NCBI RefSeq assembly: GCF_000518805.1
Contig: NZ_JAEH01000001.1
Location: 1 to 64,000 of the forward strand
Direction: 5' to 3'
Source of the DNA: Shewanella waksmanii ATCC BAA-643
GTDB lineage: Bacteria; Pseudomonadota; Gammaproteobacteria; Enterobacterales; Shewanellaceae
Length of the DNA: 64,000 nt
Shown here piece after piece: positions 7,885 through 16,515 of the stretch. A program made the position numbers and the translations under genes. The notes under the pieces were generated by a model. The model ran no database searches, had not been told where the DNA came from, and saw only the letters and a list, made by a program, of their open reading frames with translations. Numbering within the stretch: position 1 is the first letter of the stretch; each line of letters starts with the position of its first letter.

Positions 7885-10065
7885 CTATGGGCAAGTGCCT
7901 ATTTGATAATAACCATCGGCGGTTTGCGCCAGTGTGGTGCTATAAAAGATGTTGTACAGCCCCATATTAGCGTTCGAACCTAGTGCAAAAGCATAAATGC
8001 CATTGGTGGTCGCGCGGCCAGCAAGCACGTGGGCGTAATTTGAAGCGGTGGTGTCAGTACAACTGAAACTGTCGCCGTCTGGGGTACTGTCACACACATT
8101 GCCAATCCCATCGGCATCGTTGTCGGCTTGGTCGCTATTAGCAATGGCTGGGCAGTTGTCGTTAACATCGGCAATGCCGTCATTATCGCTATCAACCAGA
8201 CCGCCGTCCGGCGTGCTGTCACACAGGTTGCCGATACCATCTGCATCATTGTCTGCCTGATCGCTATTAGCAATGTCGACACAGTTATCAATGTCATCAT
8301 TAATACCGTCACCATCGCTATCAGTCACGGGTTGGCCCGCAGAGCAAGCTTGTAGTGGGCCAGCACAACTACTGTCGCCATCAGCCACCCACTGGCATTG
8401 ATCGTTACCACTTGGATATTCACGCATGGTGAAACTATTACTACCAAAAGCTAAGTAACACCCAGAATAACCTACGCCCCAGGTGATATGGCCCTCACTA
8501 ATGTGCAAGTTATAGTCACCACTTACCCCAGCGTCGATGTTAAAACCGATAGTTTCACTGGTGCTCAAGCCGCTATCATCTAAGGCTTGGACCTCAGCAT
8601 TATGGGCGCCACCAGACAATTGACACACTTCACGGCTAAATGTCTGCGTCGCCCCCGTACCACTGATATTGGCAACCAGTGCACTGCCACTATCTATGCT
8701 CACTGTGACGTTGCTGACATTAAGGTTAATATCACTGACCACCCCACTTAGCGTAACGCACTGCCCAGCCACAGTAGCCTCTAGCTGGCTTAATAGCGGC
8801 GCACTTGGCGCAGGCTCTGGGCCAATACGAACGCTGACTTTAACGCTATCTCCCAACTGACCTTCGTTGTCTGTGGCAACCAGCTCCACCTCATATAACC
8901 CATCGGTCAGTGCTGATGATAATGCGCTAAATTGATTACTACTATCAACACTAACACTGAGTGTTTCAACGGGTTGCTGCGCCCCCGAACCTATAGCGTA
9001 AATGGATATACTCACATGACTGACACTGCCTTCGGCATCGAGTGCAATGCCACTCACACTTATCTGCTGATTTTGCGCTGTAGCGCTCAGTTGCGATAAC
9101 TCAGGACCGGCATTGCGATTGACACGTTGATTATTGGCTGCAAAAAATTGGCCTAAATAGTCTGCAAAATTGATGCTGTCATCGGCCACATAATCCCCGC
9201 TAGCACCGGCGCCGCCCGACCAAGAATGATCCAGGTCTTGCAGCCAAAGCATTGCTACTCTGCCATCAGACCACAATGACTCTGTGGCCGTATGACCCAC
9301 ACCATCACTGATCGTCGTGGTGCCACTTAACGCGGCGACACCATACACCGCCGCATAGCCATTGGCATTTTGCTGGTTGTAACAGGTATTCACTGTGGTA
9401 TCTGCATCGCCGTGGCCCACAACCGCAACTTGAGTCGCTAAATGCGCTTGAAAACTGCCGGCATAACTCTCACAGCGCGACTTAAAGGTGCTAGGCGCTA
9501 CAGACTCACACACGCTGATTGCACCATTGGAGCTGGTACCAATGGTTGGCCCTGCACTGGGGGCTACACCAGCAAAAACATCTGGGGCGACACAGGCAGT
9601 TTGGGCGGCCATTGCCGCACCGGATGACAGACCCGCAATATAAACTTGGTCAGCATCAATATTGCGACTACTGTCTGCCACCAAGGTATTGGCTAAGTTT
9701 ATCAAGTTTTTATAATCGCCCGCTGTACGACTAATACTGCCTTGCCAGTATGACCAACAGCTGTAGCCTGCTTTATTCATGGCATCAGGTACCGCAATCA
9801 CCATACCGTGCGCTTCTGCAGCCTGCTCTAAATTAGCCGTCAGGTAGTTGTTAATCGGCTGCACACAACCATGCAGCACCAACATCAAGGCTTTACCTTG
9901 GCCAATGCTAGAGTGTGAGTCTGGGGTATAGATATGTACTTGGTTAAAACCGCCAATCGACACATTTTGCTGCCAACTACCGGCATAGCTAAATGGCGCA
10001 ATAAAACTGATTAATAGCAGAAGATCTCGCCACTGAATACGGCGACTCAGGGTGAACAATGTCAT
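7885..10065 (-). CDS. Secreted PHB-depolymerase-family esterase with type-3 thrombospondin repeats
   Basis: The 726-residue exported protein has a signal peptide at 1-28 (ending PFSYAG). An alpha/beta hydrolase domain of the LpqC/PHB depolymerase class (about 30-315) has a lipase box GLSSG with Ser147, likely acid Asp220 or Asp222 (GHGDAD) and His280 (LDHSWSGG). Two Ig/bacterial-cadherin-like segments follow (about 325-515), then a Cys-containing region and two calcium-binding thrombospondin type-3 repeats (DSDGDGINDD.., DNDGIADVNDNCP). The C-terminus (SCTDTTASNYAHVLAGRA) is an attachment module seen in extracellular polyester and polysaccharide hydrolases. Probable role: attacking extracellular polyhydroxybutyrate or short-chain esters, with the 3-hydroxybutyrate genes at 12640-16273 consuming the product. 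Confidence 0.8.
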   Translation of the reverse strand: MTLFTLSRRIQWRDLLLLISFIAPFSYAGSWQQNVSIGGFNQVHIYTPDSHSSIGQGKALMLVLHGCVQPINNYLTANLEQAAEAHGMVIAVPDAMNKAGYSCWSYWQGSISRTAGDYKNLINLANTLVADSSRNIDADQVYIAGLSSGAAMAAQTACVAPDVFAGVAPSAGPTIGTSSNGAISVCESVAPSTFKSRCESYAGSFQAHLATQVAVVGHGDADTTVNTCYNQQNANGYAAVYGVAALSGTTTISDGVGHTATESLWSDGRVAMLWLQDLDHSWSGGAGASGDYVADDSINFADYLGQFFAANNQRVNRNAGPELSQLSATAQNQQISVSGIALDAEGSVSHVSISIYAIGSGAQQPVETLSVSVDSSNQFSALSSALTDGLYEVELVATDNEGQLGDSVKVSVRIGPEPAPSAPLLSQLEATVAGQCVTLSGVVSDINLNVSNVTVSIDSGSALVANISGTGATQTFSREVCQLSGGAHNAEVQALDDSGLSTSETIGFNIDAGVSGDYNLHISEGHITWGVGYSGCYLAFGSNSFTMREYPSGNDQCQWVADGDSSCAGPLQACSAGQPVTDSDGDGINDDIDNCVDIANSDQADNDADGIGNLCDSTPDGGLVDSDNDGIADVNDNCPAIANSDQADNDADGIGNVCDSTPDGDSFSCTDTTASNYAHVLAGRATTNGIYAFALGSNANMGLYNIFYSTTLAQTADGYYQIGTCP

Positions 10066-10368
10066 AATTTATTCCCTTTTCCGTTTAGTATAAAAAACCA
10101 ACAGTTCGACCAACCTAGGGAAATAAAAGCAAATTTAATATGGTTCTTTAGCAGTAGTTCAGTTTCAACTAATGCCGGCTTTATAAACTCGTTAATGGCG
10201 TGACAAGCCGCGAGCAAACATTAAGTAATTGTTAGTGACTTGCATCAGCTTTGCATACTTTAGTATGATGTCGCGCTTTTGACATAAAATGTCACCTTAC
10301 GTCTTATGCTATCACTCGCCTACCGGCTTGGTACCGCGCGGTGATAGGCACGTTTTCTTGGGGAAATT
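10066..10368. other. Divergent promoter region
   Basis: About 300 bases separate the leftward depolymerase gene from the rightward aminopeptidase gene and must hold both promoters. The stretch TGCATACTTTAGTATGATG near 10251 contains a dyad CATACT/AGTATG that could overlap a -10 region. No recognisable operator is seen. Confidence 0.35.
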
Positions 10369-11913
10369 ATGCTAACTAAAAACAACCTGCTTAAAACGGC
10401 TATTGGCCTGAGCCTACTATGTAGTGGCGCCAGCCTCGGCGAAACTTTTTCATTTGTCAGCCAACATAAACAAGCTACCGATACCTTAGTGATCTATCAA
10501 GCTGGAGAAACGCTCTCTAGCGCCTTACAACAGTTAGACAAACAAACGGATCAGCAGTTAAGCCGCGCACTACAACTTAAACAATTTACCGGTGAGCGCG
10601 ACCAAGTGGTGGATATCTTGCTACCCAACGGCCTAGATGCCAGCCGCTTATTGGTGATTGGCGTTGGTGATACTGACAGCTTAAATGCAGGCAGCATCAA
10701 TAAACTGGGGGCTGAGCTCACAGCCACCCTACGCCAAGATAAAACCGCTGAGGCAAGCCAAGTTGATATCATCACTGCCGGTATCGATGCCGCAGGCAGC
10801 AATGCCGATTTTGCGGCTCAGTTAGCCCACGGTATTAACTTGCGTGCTTATCAATTTGATAAATACCTCAGCGAGAAAAAGCCCGCCGAAAAACACTTTA
10901 ATATTCAAGCAAACGGCGCTAAGCAAGCCGAGCAGTACTATCAGCAGCTAGCAGCGGTTGAATCTGGGGTATTCTTGGCCCGTGATTTAACCTCAGAAGT
11001 GCCCACTGAGATGACGCCAGTTGACTTTGCCGCTGCGGCGCAGGAGTTAAAACAGCTTGGCGTTAAAGTCTCGGTGTTAAATCCAAAGAAGATTAATCAG
11101 CTAGGCATGGGCGCCCTGCATGCAGTGGGTCGCGGCTCAGAAGAAGGCGCACGCTTAGTCGTCGCCCATTGGCAGGGCAGTAAAGATGCCCCTATCGCAT
11201 TGGTTGGCAAAGGCATCACCTTTGACTCGGGTGGCTACAATATCAAGGCCACGGGCGATTCAATTTCGCGGATGAAATCAGATATGGCCGGCGCAGCAGT
11301 GCTGGGCACCATTAAAGCTATGGCGATGCAAAAAGCCGAGGTCAACGTTGTGGCGATTATGCCTATGGCGGCCAACATGGTTTCTCATACTGCTTTTGCA
11401 CCTGGTGATGTAGTGATGACCGCCGAAGGGCTCAGCGTTGAAGTGCTTAATACCGATGCTGAAGGTCGGTTAATTTTAGCCGACGGCCTATGGTATGCGC
11501 GGGAATTTTATCAGCCGCAAGTCATGGTCGACGTTGCCACGTTAACTGGCTCTAAGGTTCGCGCCTTGGGTCGTCGTTATACCGCAATATTTAGTGACCA
11601 TGAAGATTTGGTTAGTCAGTTAAGCGCGTCAGGTGAACAAGTTGATGAGAAGCTTTGGCAACTGCCTTTAGCTTATGAAGACTTGCTAAAAAGCCCAATT
11701 GCCGACTTAAAAAATGCTGGCTATGGCGGCCCTGGTGCCACCACTGCAGCAACCTTTTTACAGCAATTTACCGGTGAGACTAAATGGGCCCATTTAGATA
11801 TTGCAGGTAGTGCTTTAGCCGCTAAAGATAAAGGCGTTACCCCCGCCGGTGGTACCGGACACGGTGTGCGCTTACTCAGCCATTGGTTGATGACCCACCA
11901 CATCGATAAGTAG
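10369..11913 (+). CDS. Exported M17 leucyl aminopeptidase
   Basis: The 514-residue product belongs to the M17 cytosol-aminopeptidase family. The fold's metal and catalytic segments are visible: VGKGITFDSGG, then KSDMAGAA, and the family signature [13 protein letters not shown]. Unlike the housekeeping PepA at 42997-44505, it begins with an apparent signal peptide (KNNLLKTAIGLSLLCSGASLG), so it probably works in the periplasm, releasing N-terminal residues from peptides with a two-metal site. GGGGAA precedes the ATG. It is a single gene with its own terminator. The export call rests only on the N-terminus. Confidence 0.85.
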   Translation: MLTKNNLLKTAIGLSLLCSGASLGETFSFVSQHKQATDTLVIYQAGETLSSALQQLDKQTDQQLSRALQLKQFTGERDQVVDILLPNGLDASRLLVIGVGDTDSLNAGSINKLGAELTATLRQDKTAEASQVDIITAGIDAAGSNADFAAQLAHGINLRAYQFDKYLSEKKPAEKHFNIQANGAKQAEQYYQQLAAVESGVFLARDLTSEVPTEMTPVDFAAAAQELKQLGVKVSVLNPKKINQLGMGALHAVGRGSEEGARLVVAHWQGSKDAPIALVGKGITFDSGGYNIKATGDSISRMKSDMAGAAVLGTIKAMAMQKAEVNVVAIMPMAANMVSHTAFAPGDVVMTAEGLSVEVLNTDAEGRLILADGLWYAREFYQPQVMVDVATLTGSKVRALGRRYTAIFSDHEDLVSQLSASGEQVDEKLWQLPLAYEDLLKSPIADLKNAGYGGPGATTAATFLQQFTGETKWAHLDIAGSALAAKDKGVTPAGGTGHGVRLLSHWLMTHHIDK

Positions 11914-11923
11914 CCCACAAATC

Positions 11924-11955
11924 AGGCCTTGCTGCGCATGCATCAAGGCCTTTTA
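11924..11955 (+). terminator. Rho-independent terminator
   Basis: Arms AGGCCTTG and CAAGGCCT enclose a 12-base loop and are followed by TTTAT, ten bases after the aminopeptidase stop. It may also serve the converging gene on the other strand. Confidence 0.75.
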
Positions 11956-11963
11956 TCTGACGT

Positions 11964-12611
11964 TTAATCTAACTTTCCCATCTCAGTTAACACCTCTACA
12001 GCTGCAGCAAAAGCTTGTCGACTGGCGGGTGCGCCACAATACAGTGCGCTGTGCAGCAACACTTCTTGAATCTCAACCACAGCCGCACCGTTTCTAATCG
12101 CCCCGCGCACATGGCCTTTTAGTTCTTGCGGGGCTTTCAACGCCGCCAACATGGCTAATGTCACTAAGCTGCGGGTTTTTAAATCTAATTCTGGACGCTG
12201 CCAGGTTGCGCCCCAACAATGCTGATTAATACCAATCAGTATAAGAATTTGATCTACTCAGCGCGCTTTTGGCAAACTAATTCAAGGCCGGCTAATTCAA
12301 AGTGAGTACTGAAACAATGGTTGCTCCCTTGTGAGGTTATTCAACGCAGAAGTAGGTAGCCAAAACGCGCCAGAATGGCGAGTTTTAGCGATTCTGATGC
12401 TGTGTTAACGAGCTTAACCGTAGAATAACTACGCTCTTCACTCGTTGCCTTGCCTCAGAACCGCTAAACTCTCGCTGAGTGACTAAATGTTTATACTGAT
12501 TGGTATAATATAGCTTTGCAGTGGCATGGCAAAGTCTGACTCAGCATCTAAGGCGCGGTCGACAAATTCATTCCCCATCACCTGACGGCGAATTCGCTCC
12601 CCTTTATGCAT
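11964..12611 (-). pseudogene. Carboxymuconolactone decarboxylase-family gene split by a miniature element
   Basis: The N-terminal part (12611 to 12509: MHKGERIRRQVMGNEFVDRA.. to MPLQSY) and the C-terminal part (12229 to 11964: NQHCWGATWQRPELDLKTRS and on) are collinear halves of one CMD/AhpD-like protein. Between them lie a 276 bp element and a 3 bp duplication. Removing 279 bases leaves 123 codons exactly in frame with the usual family length (about 120-130 residues), restoring PLQSYINQHCWG. The start has GGAGAG upstream and lies 28 bases after the thiolase stop, so this was the last gene of the bdhA-thiolase operon. An internal ATG at 12164 could give only a 66-residue tail. The function in this operon is unknown. 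Confidence 0.9.
12230..12505. mobile_element. MITE-like element, copy 1 (276 bp)
   Basis: The ends are perfect inverted repeats, TACCAATCAGTATAA and TTATACTGATTGGTA, flanked by a TAA duplication (12227-12229 and 12506-12508). Similarity of the ends continues inward to ACTCAGCG. It has no coding capacity. It is almost identical to 32596-32858 apart from an indel near 12284-12312. The 3 bp TNA target resembles that of IS1031-group (IS5 family) elements, which may supply the transposase in trans; this last step is inference. Confidence 0.9.
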
Positions 12612-12639
12612 ATGCTCTCCTTATCGCAGCAACGATTCA

Positions 12640-13815
12640 TCACACCATTTCAATCGCAATGGCCACCGCTTCGCCACCACCAATACACAAGCTGGCCACC
12701 CCTTTTTTAAGGCCACGTTGGCGCAAAGCGTGGATTAAACTCACCACAATCCGCGTGCCACTGGCAGCCAGCGGATGGCCGAGCACGCAAGCGCCGCCAT
12801 TGACATTGACCTTACTGCTATCAAGTCCCAGTTGGTTAATCGCCAACATAGGCACCATGGCAAAGGCTTCATTTATCTCCCAAAGATCGACGTCCTGGGT
12901 TTGCCACTGGCATCGATGCAGCAAGGCCTCCATGGCCCCCACTGGCGCTAAGGTAAAATCTGCAGGATCCTGTGCATGGGTGGCTTGCGCAACGATGCGG
13001 CACAGGGGGTCGGCATCAAGTTGCCTGGCCACAGATGCCCGAGTCAGCAACACCGCGGCGGCGCCATCGGCAATGGATGAGGCATTAGCGGCGGTAATAG
13101 TGCCTTGCTGACTAAATACTGGCCGCAGCTTCGCTAAGCTGTCAGCACTGCATTGTGACGGTCCTTCATCGCTGTTAATTGTGAGCGATTGCCGCCGCTG
13201 CTTAATATTGACCGCAGCAATTTCGTCGACAAAATGCCCTTGAGCCTGTCCTTGTTGTGCTCGCACAATAGACTGGGCGGCAAACTCGTCCATCTGCTGA
13301 CGAGTTAGCTGGTATTTATCTGCCGTGGCTTGTGCCAACGTGCCCATGGCTAACTGTTGATAAGCATCTTCTAAGCCATCGCGCATCATGTGATCCACTA
13401 AGGTCTGGTGGCCCATTTTGCAGCCACCGCGCGCATTGTCTAACATGTAGGGCGCATTAGACATGCTCTCCATGCCGCCTGCTACTGCGGTATCGATGCT
13501 GCCAGCCATAATACTGTCATGGGCCATCATCATGGCTTTAATGCCTGAGCCGCACACTTTGTTGACTGTGGTTGCCGCCACGCGACTGTTTAAGCCAGCA
13601 GCCAAAGCAACTTGGCGAGCTGGCGCTTGGCCTAAACCGGCACTGAGCACACAGCCCATAATAATTTCATCAGGCTGCAGTGGCTGAGATTGCATCAGCG
13701 CTTGAACGGCGCACGCTCCCAAATCAACGGCGCTGGCCGCTTTCAGTGTGCCTAAAAAGCTCCCCAATGGTGTGCGTTTGGCGGCAACAATCACCACCTC
13801 ATCTTGTTGGTTCAT
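12640..13815 (-). CDS. atoB: Acetyl-CoA C-acetyltransferase (thiolase)
   Basis: The 391-residue thiolase has the acyl-accepting Cys88 (NKVCGSG), Asn315-Glu316 (NEAFA), His347 (LGHPLA) and Cys377 (CIGGG): a full catalytic set. It should cleave acetoacetyl-CoA to two acetyl-CoA, or run in reverse. In this setting it is the last step of 3-hydroxybutyrate breakdown, after the dehydrogenase encoded immediately upstream on the same strand and the CoA-transferase encoded divergently. The C-terminal motif reads NVNGGACVLGHPLAASG where thiolases usually have GGAIALGHPIGASG, a mild departure. The gene is in an operon with bdhA (38-base gap) and the broken CMD-family gene. Confidence 0.88.
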   Translation of the reverse strand: MNQQDEVVIVAAKRTPLGSFLGTLKAASAVDLGACAVQALMQSQPLQPDEIIMGCVLSAGLGQAPARQVALAAGLNSRVAATTVNKVCGSGIKAMMMAHDSIMAGSIDTAVAGGMESMSNAPYMLDNARGGCKMGHQTLVDHMMRDGLEDAYQQLAMGTLAQATADKYQLTRQQMDEFAAQSIVRAQQGQAQGHFVDEIAAVNIKQRRQSLTINSDEGPSQCSADSLAKLRPVFSQQGTITAANASSIADGAAAVLLTRASVARQLDADPLCRIVAQATHAQDPADFTLAPVGAMEALLHRCQWQTQDVDLWEINEAFAMVPMLAINQLGLDSSKVNVNGGACVLGHPLAASGTRIVVSLIHALRQRGLKKGVASLCIGGGEAVAIAIEMV

Positions 13816-13853
13816 CTAAAGCTCCAATGCGTCGCTATTTTGTCCATTTGTGA

Positions 13854-14636
13854 TTATTGCGCGGTCCAGCCGCCATCCATAGGCAAGGATGCCCCCGTGA
13901 TCCCGCTGGCCGCGGCGCTGCATAGAAACAACACAAACTCGCCTATTTGCCGCGGCACTAACATCTCTGGCGAGGGCTGTTTAGCGGTGACTAGCTGATA
14001 TTTGGCTTGCTCAAACGACAGCGTTTGCTGCTCAGCAATGTCGGTGATTTGTTGATTAATCAATGGGGTATCAACCCAGCCAGGACAGATGGTATTGGCG
14101 GTAATGTCTAGCTCGGCGTTCTCTAAGGCAATCACCTTGGTTAAGCCGACAATGCCATGCTTTGCCGCCACATAAGCGGATTTATTCAACGACGCCACGA
14201 GTCCATGCACTGAGGCAATGTTAATAATCCGCCCCCATTGTTTGTCTTGCATATGCGGCAGCGCCTGCTGGCAGGTATGGAATGCCGCAGAGAGGTTGAT
14301 AGCAATAATGTCATTCCATTTGTTTACCGGAAAGCTGGCCACCGAATCTGTGTATTGAATGCCGGCATTATTGACTAAGATATCGATGCCGCCTAAGCTC
14401 GCCACGGCCTGTTGCATAAAGGCACTAATCTGGTCACTATCGCGCAGATCGGCATTGCTAAATAGGGTGTTGATTTGGTAGTTATCTGCAAACTCTTTTG
14501 CCAAAGCTTCACCTTGCTCTTGGCCCAATAAGCCATGAATAACCAAATGAATGCCCTGCTCTGCGAGCACATGGGCGGTTGCTAAACCTATACCACTGGT
14601 TGACCCGGTAATTAACGCCACTTTTCCTTGCAACAT
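13854..14636 (-). CDS. bdhA: 3-hydroxybutyrate dehydrogenase (SDR)
   Basis: This 260-residue short-chain dehydrogenase has the NAD-binding TGSTSGIG (10-17), NNAGIQ, and the catalytic Ser142, Tyr155 and Lys159 (SAYVAAKHG). The GLVASLNKSAYVAAKHG and NTICPGWVDTPL segments are typical of D-3-hydroxybutyrate dehydrogenases, which oxidise 3-hydroxybutyrate to acetoacetate with NAD. The neighbours (thiolase downstream, scoAB divergent) support this over a generic SDR. It is the first gene of a leftward operon and faces a 255-base divergent promoter region. Confidence 0.88.
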   Translation of the reverse strand: MLQGKVALITGSTSGIGLATAHVLAEQGIHLVIHGLLGQEQGEALAKEFADNYQINTLFSNADLRDSDQISAFMQQAVASLGGIDILVNNAGIQYTDSVASFPVNKWNDIIAINLSAAFHTCQQALPHMQDKQWGRIINIASVHGLVASLNKSAYVAAKHGIVGLTKVIALENAELDITANTICPGWVDTPLINQQITDIAEQQTLSFEQAKYQLVTAKQPSPEMLVPRQIGEFVLFLCSAAASGITGASLPMDGGWTAQ

Positions 14637-14663
14637 GTCTGCTCCTCTCTGACCACTAAAGAA

Positions 14664-14729
14664 ATGATCAAAGCGGCATTGCCCTCGTTATTTGATAAGC
14701 CGAGCACTCGGCAACCGCCCTTTGATCAT
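14664..14729. promoter_or_regulatory. Long-spaced inverted repeat between bdhA and scoA
   Basis: ATGATCAAAG (14664-14673) and its complement CTTTGATCAT (14720-14729) are 10-base perfect arms with centres 56 bases apart, in the divergent promoter region. They could be paired sites for one regulator controlling both arms of the 3-hydroxybutyrate pathway. A nearby TTGGCACCTTAGTACCA is only a poor match to a sigma-54 -24/-12 element. Confidence 0.45.
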
Positions 14730-14891
14730 GGTTTCAGACTACTGCAACTTGAGGCAGATTTATTTGGCACCTTAGTACCATAGGAGGCAACGCCAAATTA
14801 GGTAATAGTGAAAAAGAGCCAACAATGGCGTTGGTCAATACCATGCACTAAGTGAACGCTGTGCGCATGCGATACAACAGGAGAGCAACTG

Positions 14892-15611
14892 ATGTCCGGA
14901 TTAAACAAGGTGGTTAACAATTACCAAGATGCCATGGCAGGGCTCGAAGATGGCATGACCATCATCGCAGGCGGCTTTGGTTTGTGTGGTATCCCTGAAA
15001 ACCTCATCAACGAAATTAAACACAAAGGCAGCCGTAACTTAACCGTAGTATCGAACAATTGCGGCACCACCGAGCATGGCCTTGGAGTATTACTGCCCAG
15101 TAAACAGATCAGCAAGATGATCGCATCCTATGTCGGTGAAAATGCCCATTTTGAAGCGCAAATGTTGTCTGGTGAGCTAGAAGTGGAGCTCACGCCACAA
15201 GGGACACTGGCAGAAAAAATGCGGGCTGCTGGCGCGGGAATTCCCGCGTTTTATACCGCAACTGGCGTGGGCACCGACGTGGCAAAAGGTAAGCCGGTAC
15301 GCCACTTTGACGGCAGAGAATATATTCTAGAGCAAGCCATTAAAGGAGACTTTGCCATTGTTAAAGCGTGGAAAGCCGATACCTTTGGCAATCTTATCTA
15401 CCGCAAGACCGCGCGTAATTTCAATCCACTGGCGGCGACTGCGGGTAAGATCACGGTCGCGGAGGTGGAGGAGATTGTCGCCGCTGGCGAGCTAGATCCA
15501 GACCATATTCATACGCCAGGTATCTATGTCGATCGCGTCATCCAAGGCACGTTTGAAAAACACATAGAGCAGCGTACGGTACGCAGCCAATCAGATAAAC
15601 AAGGAGCTTAG
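14892..15611 (+). CDS. scoA: 3-oxoacid CoA-transferase subunit A
   Basis: The 239-residue alpha subunit of succinyl-CoA:3-ketoacid (or acetate:acetoacetate) CoA-transferase carries the glycine-rich [13 protein letters not shown] segment and [12 protein letters not shown], both characteristic of SCOT-A. It transfers CoA to acetoacetate from succinyl-CoA and works only with the B subunit encoded two bases downstream. GGAGAG lies just upstream of the ATG. The succinyl-CoA donor type is favoured by sequence style but not proven. Confidence 0.92.
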   Translation: MSGLNKVVNNYQDAMAGLEDGMTIIAGGFGLCGIPENLINEIKHKGSRNLTVVSNNCGTTEHGLGVLLPSKQISKMIASYVGENAHFEAQMLSGELEVELTPQGTLAEKMRAAGAGIPAFYTATGVGTDVAKGKPVRHFDGREYILEQAIKGDFAIVKAWKADTFGNLIYRKTARNFNPLAATAGKITVAEVEEIVAAGELDPDHIHTPGIYVDRVIQGTFEKHIEQRTVRSQSDKQGA

Positions 15612-15613
15612 CC

Positions 15614-16273
15614 ATGGCATTATCACGTCAACAAATCGCACAGCGTGTCGCCCAAGAACTGCAAGATGGCTACTACGTTAATCTGGGGATAGGTATCCCA
15701 ACATTGGTGGCCAACTACATTCCAGCGGGTATGCAAGTGTTGCTGCAATCTGAAAATGGCTTATTGGGTATGGGGCAGTTTCCCAGCGAAGAGCAAATTG
15801 ATGCCGACTTAATTAACGCCGGTAAGCAAACCGTGACTATGGCAACGGGGGCGGCCATATTTGACTCGGCAGAATCGTTTGCGATGATCCGTGGTGGTCA
15901 CGTTGATTTAACTGTACTTGGCGCGTTTGAAGTTGACTGCCAAGGCAATATCGCCTCGTATATGATCCCCGGAAAACTCATCAAAGGCATGGGCGGCGCC
16001 ATGGATTTGGTCGCCGGCGCCGACAACATTATTGTCACCATGACCCATGCATCAAAATCCGGTGAGTCTAAGCTACTTAGCCAATGTCAGCTGCCGCTCA
16101 CAGGCAAAGGTTGCATTAAGCGGGTATTGACCGATCTGGCTTTCATTGAAATTAAAAATGGCCAGTTTCACCTGCTTGAGCGAGCACCTGGCGTTAGCAT
16201 AGAAACCATCATTAAACTTACCGCTGGTGAGCTAGTGGTGCCTGAACATGTGCCAGAAATGTGCTTTGAATAA
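15614..16273 (+). CDS. scoB: 3-oxoacid CoA-transferase subunit B
   Basis: The 219-residue beta subunit has the catalytic glutamate in SENGLLGMG (Glu47), which forms the CoA thioester intermediate, and the NLGIGIPT segment near residue 23. It starts after AGGAGCTTAGCC within the end of scoA's operon, so the two are co-translated. Together with BdhA and the thiolase it completes 3-hydroxybutyrate to acetyl-CoA. Confidence 0.93.
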   Translation: MALSRQQIAQRVAQELQDGYYVNLGIGIPTLVANYIPAGMQVLLQSENGLLGMGQFPSEEQIDADLINAGKQTVTMATGAAIFDSAESFAMIRGGHVDLTVLGAFEVDCQGNIASYMIPGKLIKGMGGAMDLVAGADNIIVTMTHASKSGESKLLSQCQLPLTGKGCIKRVLTDLAFIEIKNGQFHLLERAPGVSIETIIKLTAGELVVPEHVPEMCFE

Positions 16274-16515
16274 CTGGCACTAGCTTTGGCAATACAACGC
16301 TGCATCGCTTGCTCGTCCAAGCGATGCATTACTTCCCGCCCCCTTTTTCACCTGCGCTGGCAATGTAAATCCTACTAACCAACTCGGCTTTGTTGCCTCA
16401 CAGCTGTTGTAAATTTAACCATATTGGCCTAAGTTCAAGGACATGCAGGCAGAATATTTAACTAGTTATTACTGCCAAGTCAGCTGGAAACGCTAATCAG
16501 TAAAGGGAATAAATC

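Noticed and set aside
7980..8355. Open frames opposite and alongside the thrombospondin-repeat region
   Set aside because: They reflect the repetitive Asp-rich coding of the depolymerase gene in other frames.
12521..13111. 196-codon frame opposite the thiolase gene
   Set aside because: It is antisense to a well-supported thiolase and begins inside the split CMD-family gene; no ribosome site and no protein-like features.
14769..14790. Sigma-54 promoter before scoA
   Set aside because: TTGGCACCTTAGTACCA matches the -24 part but the -12 part is poor.
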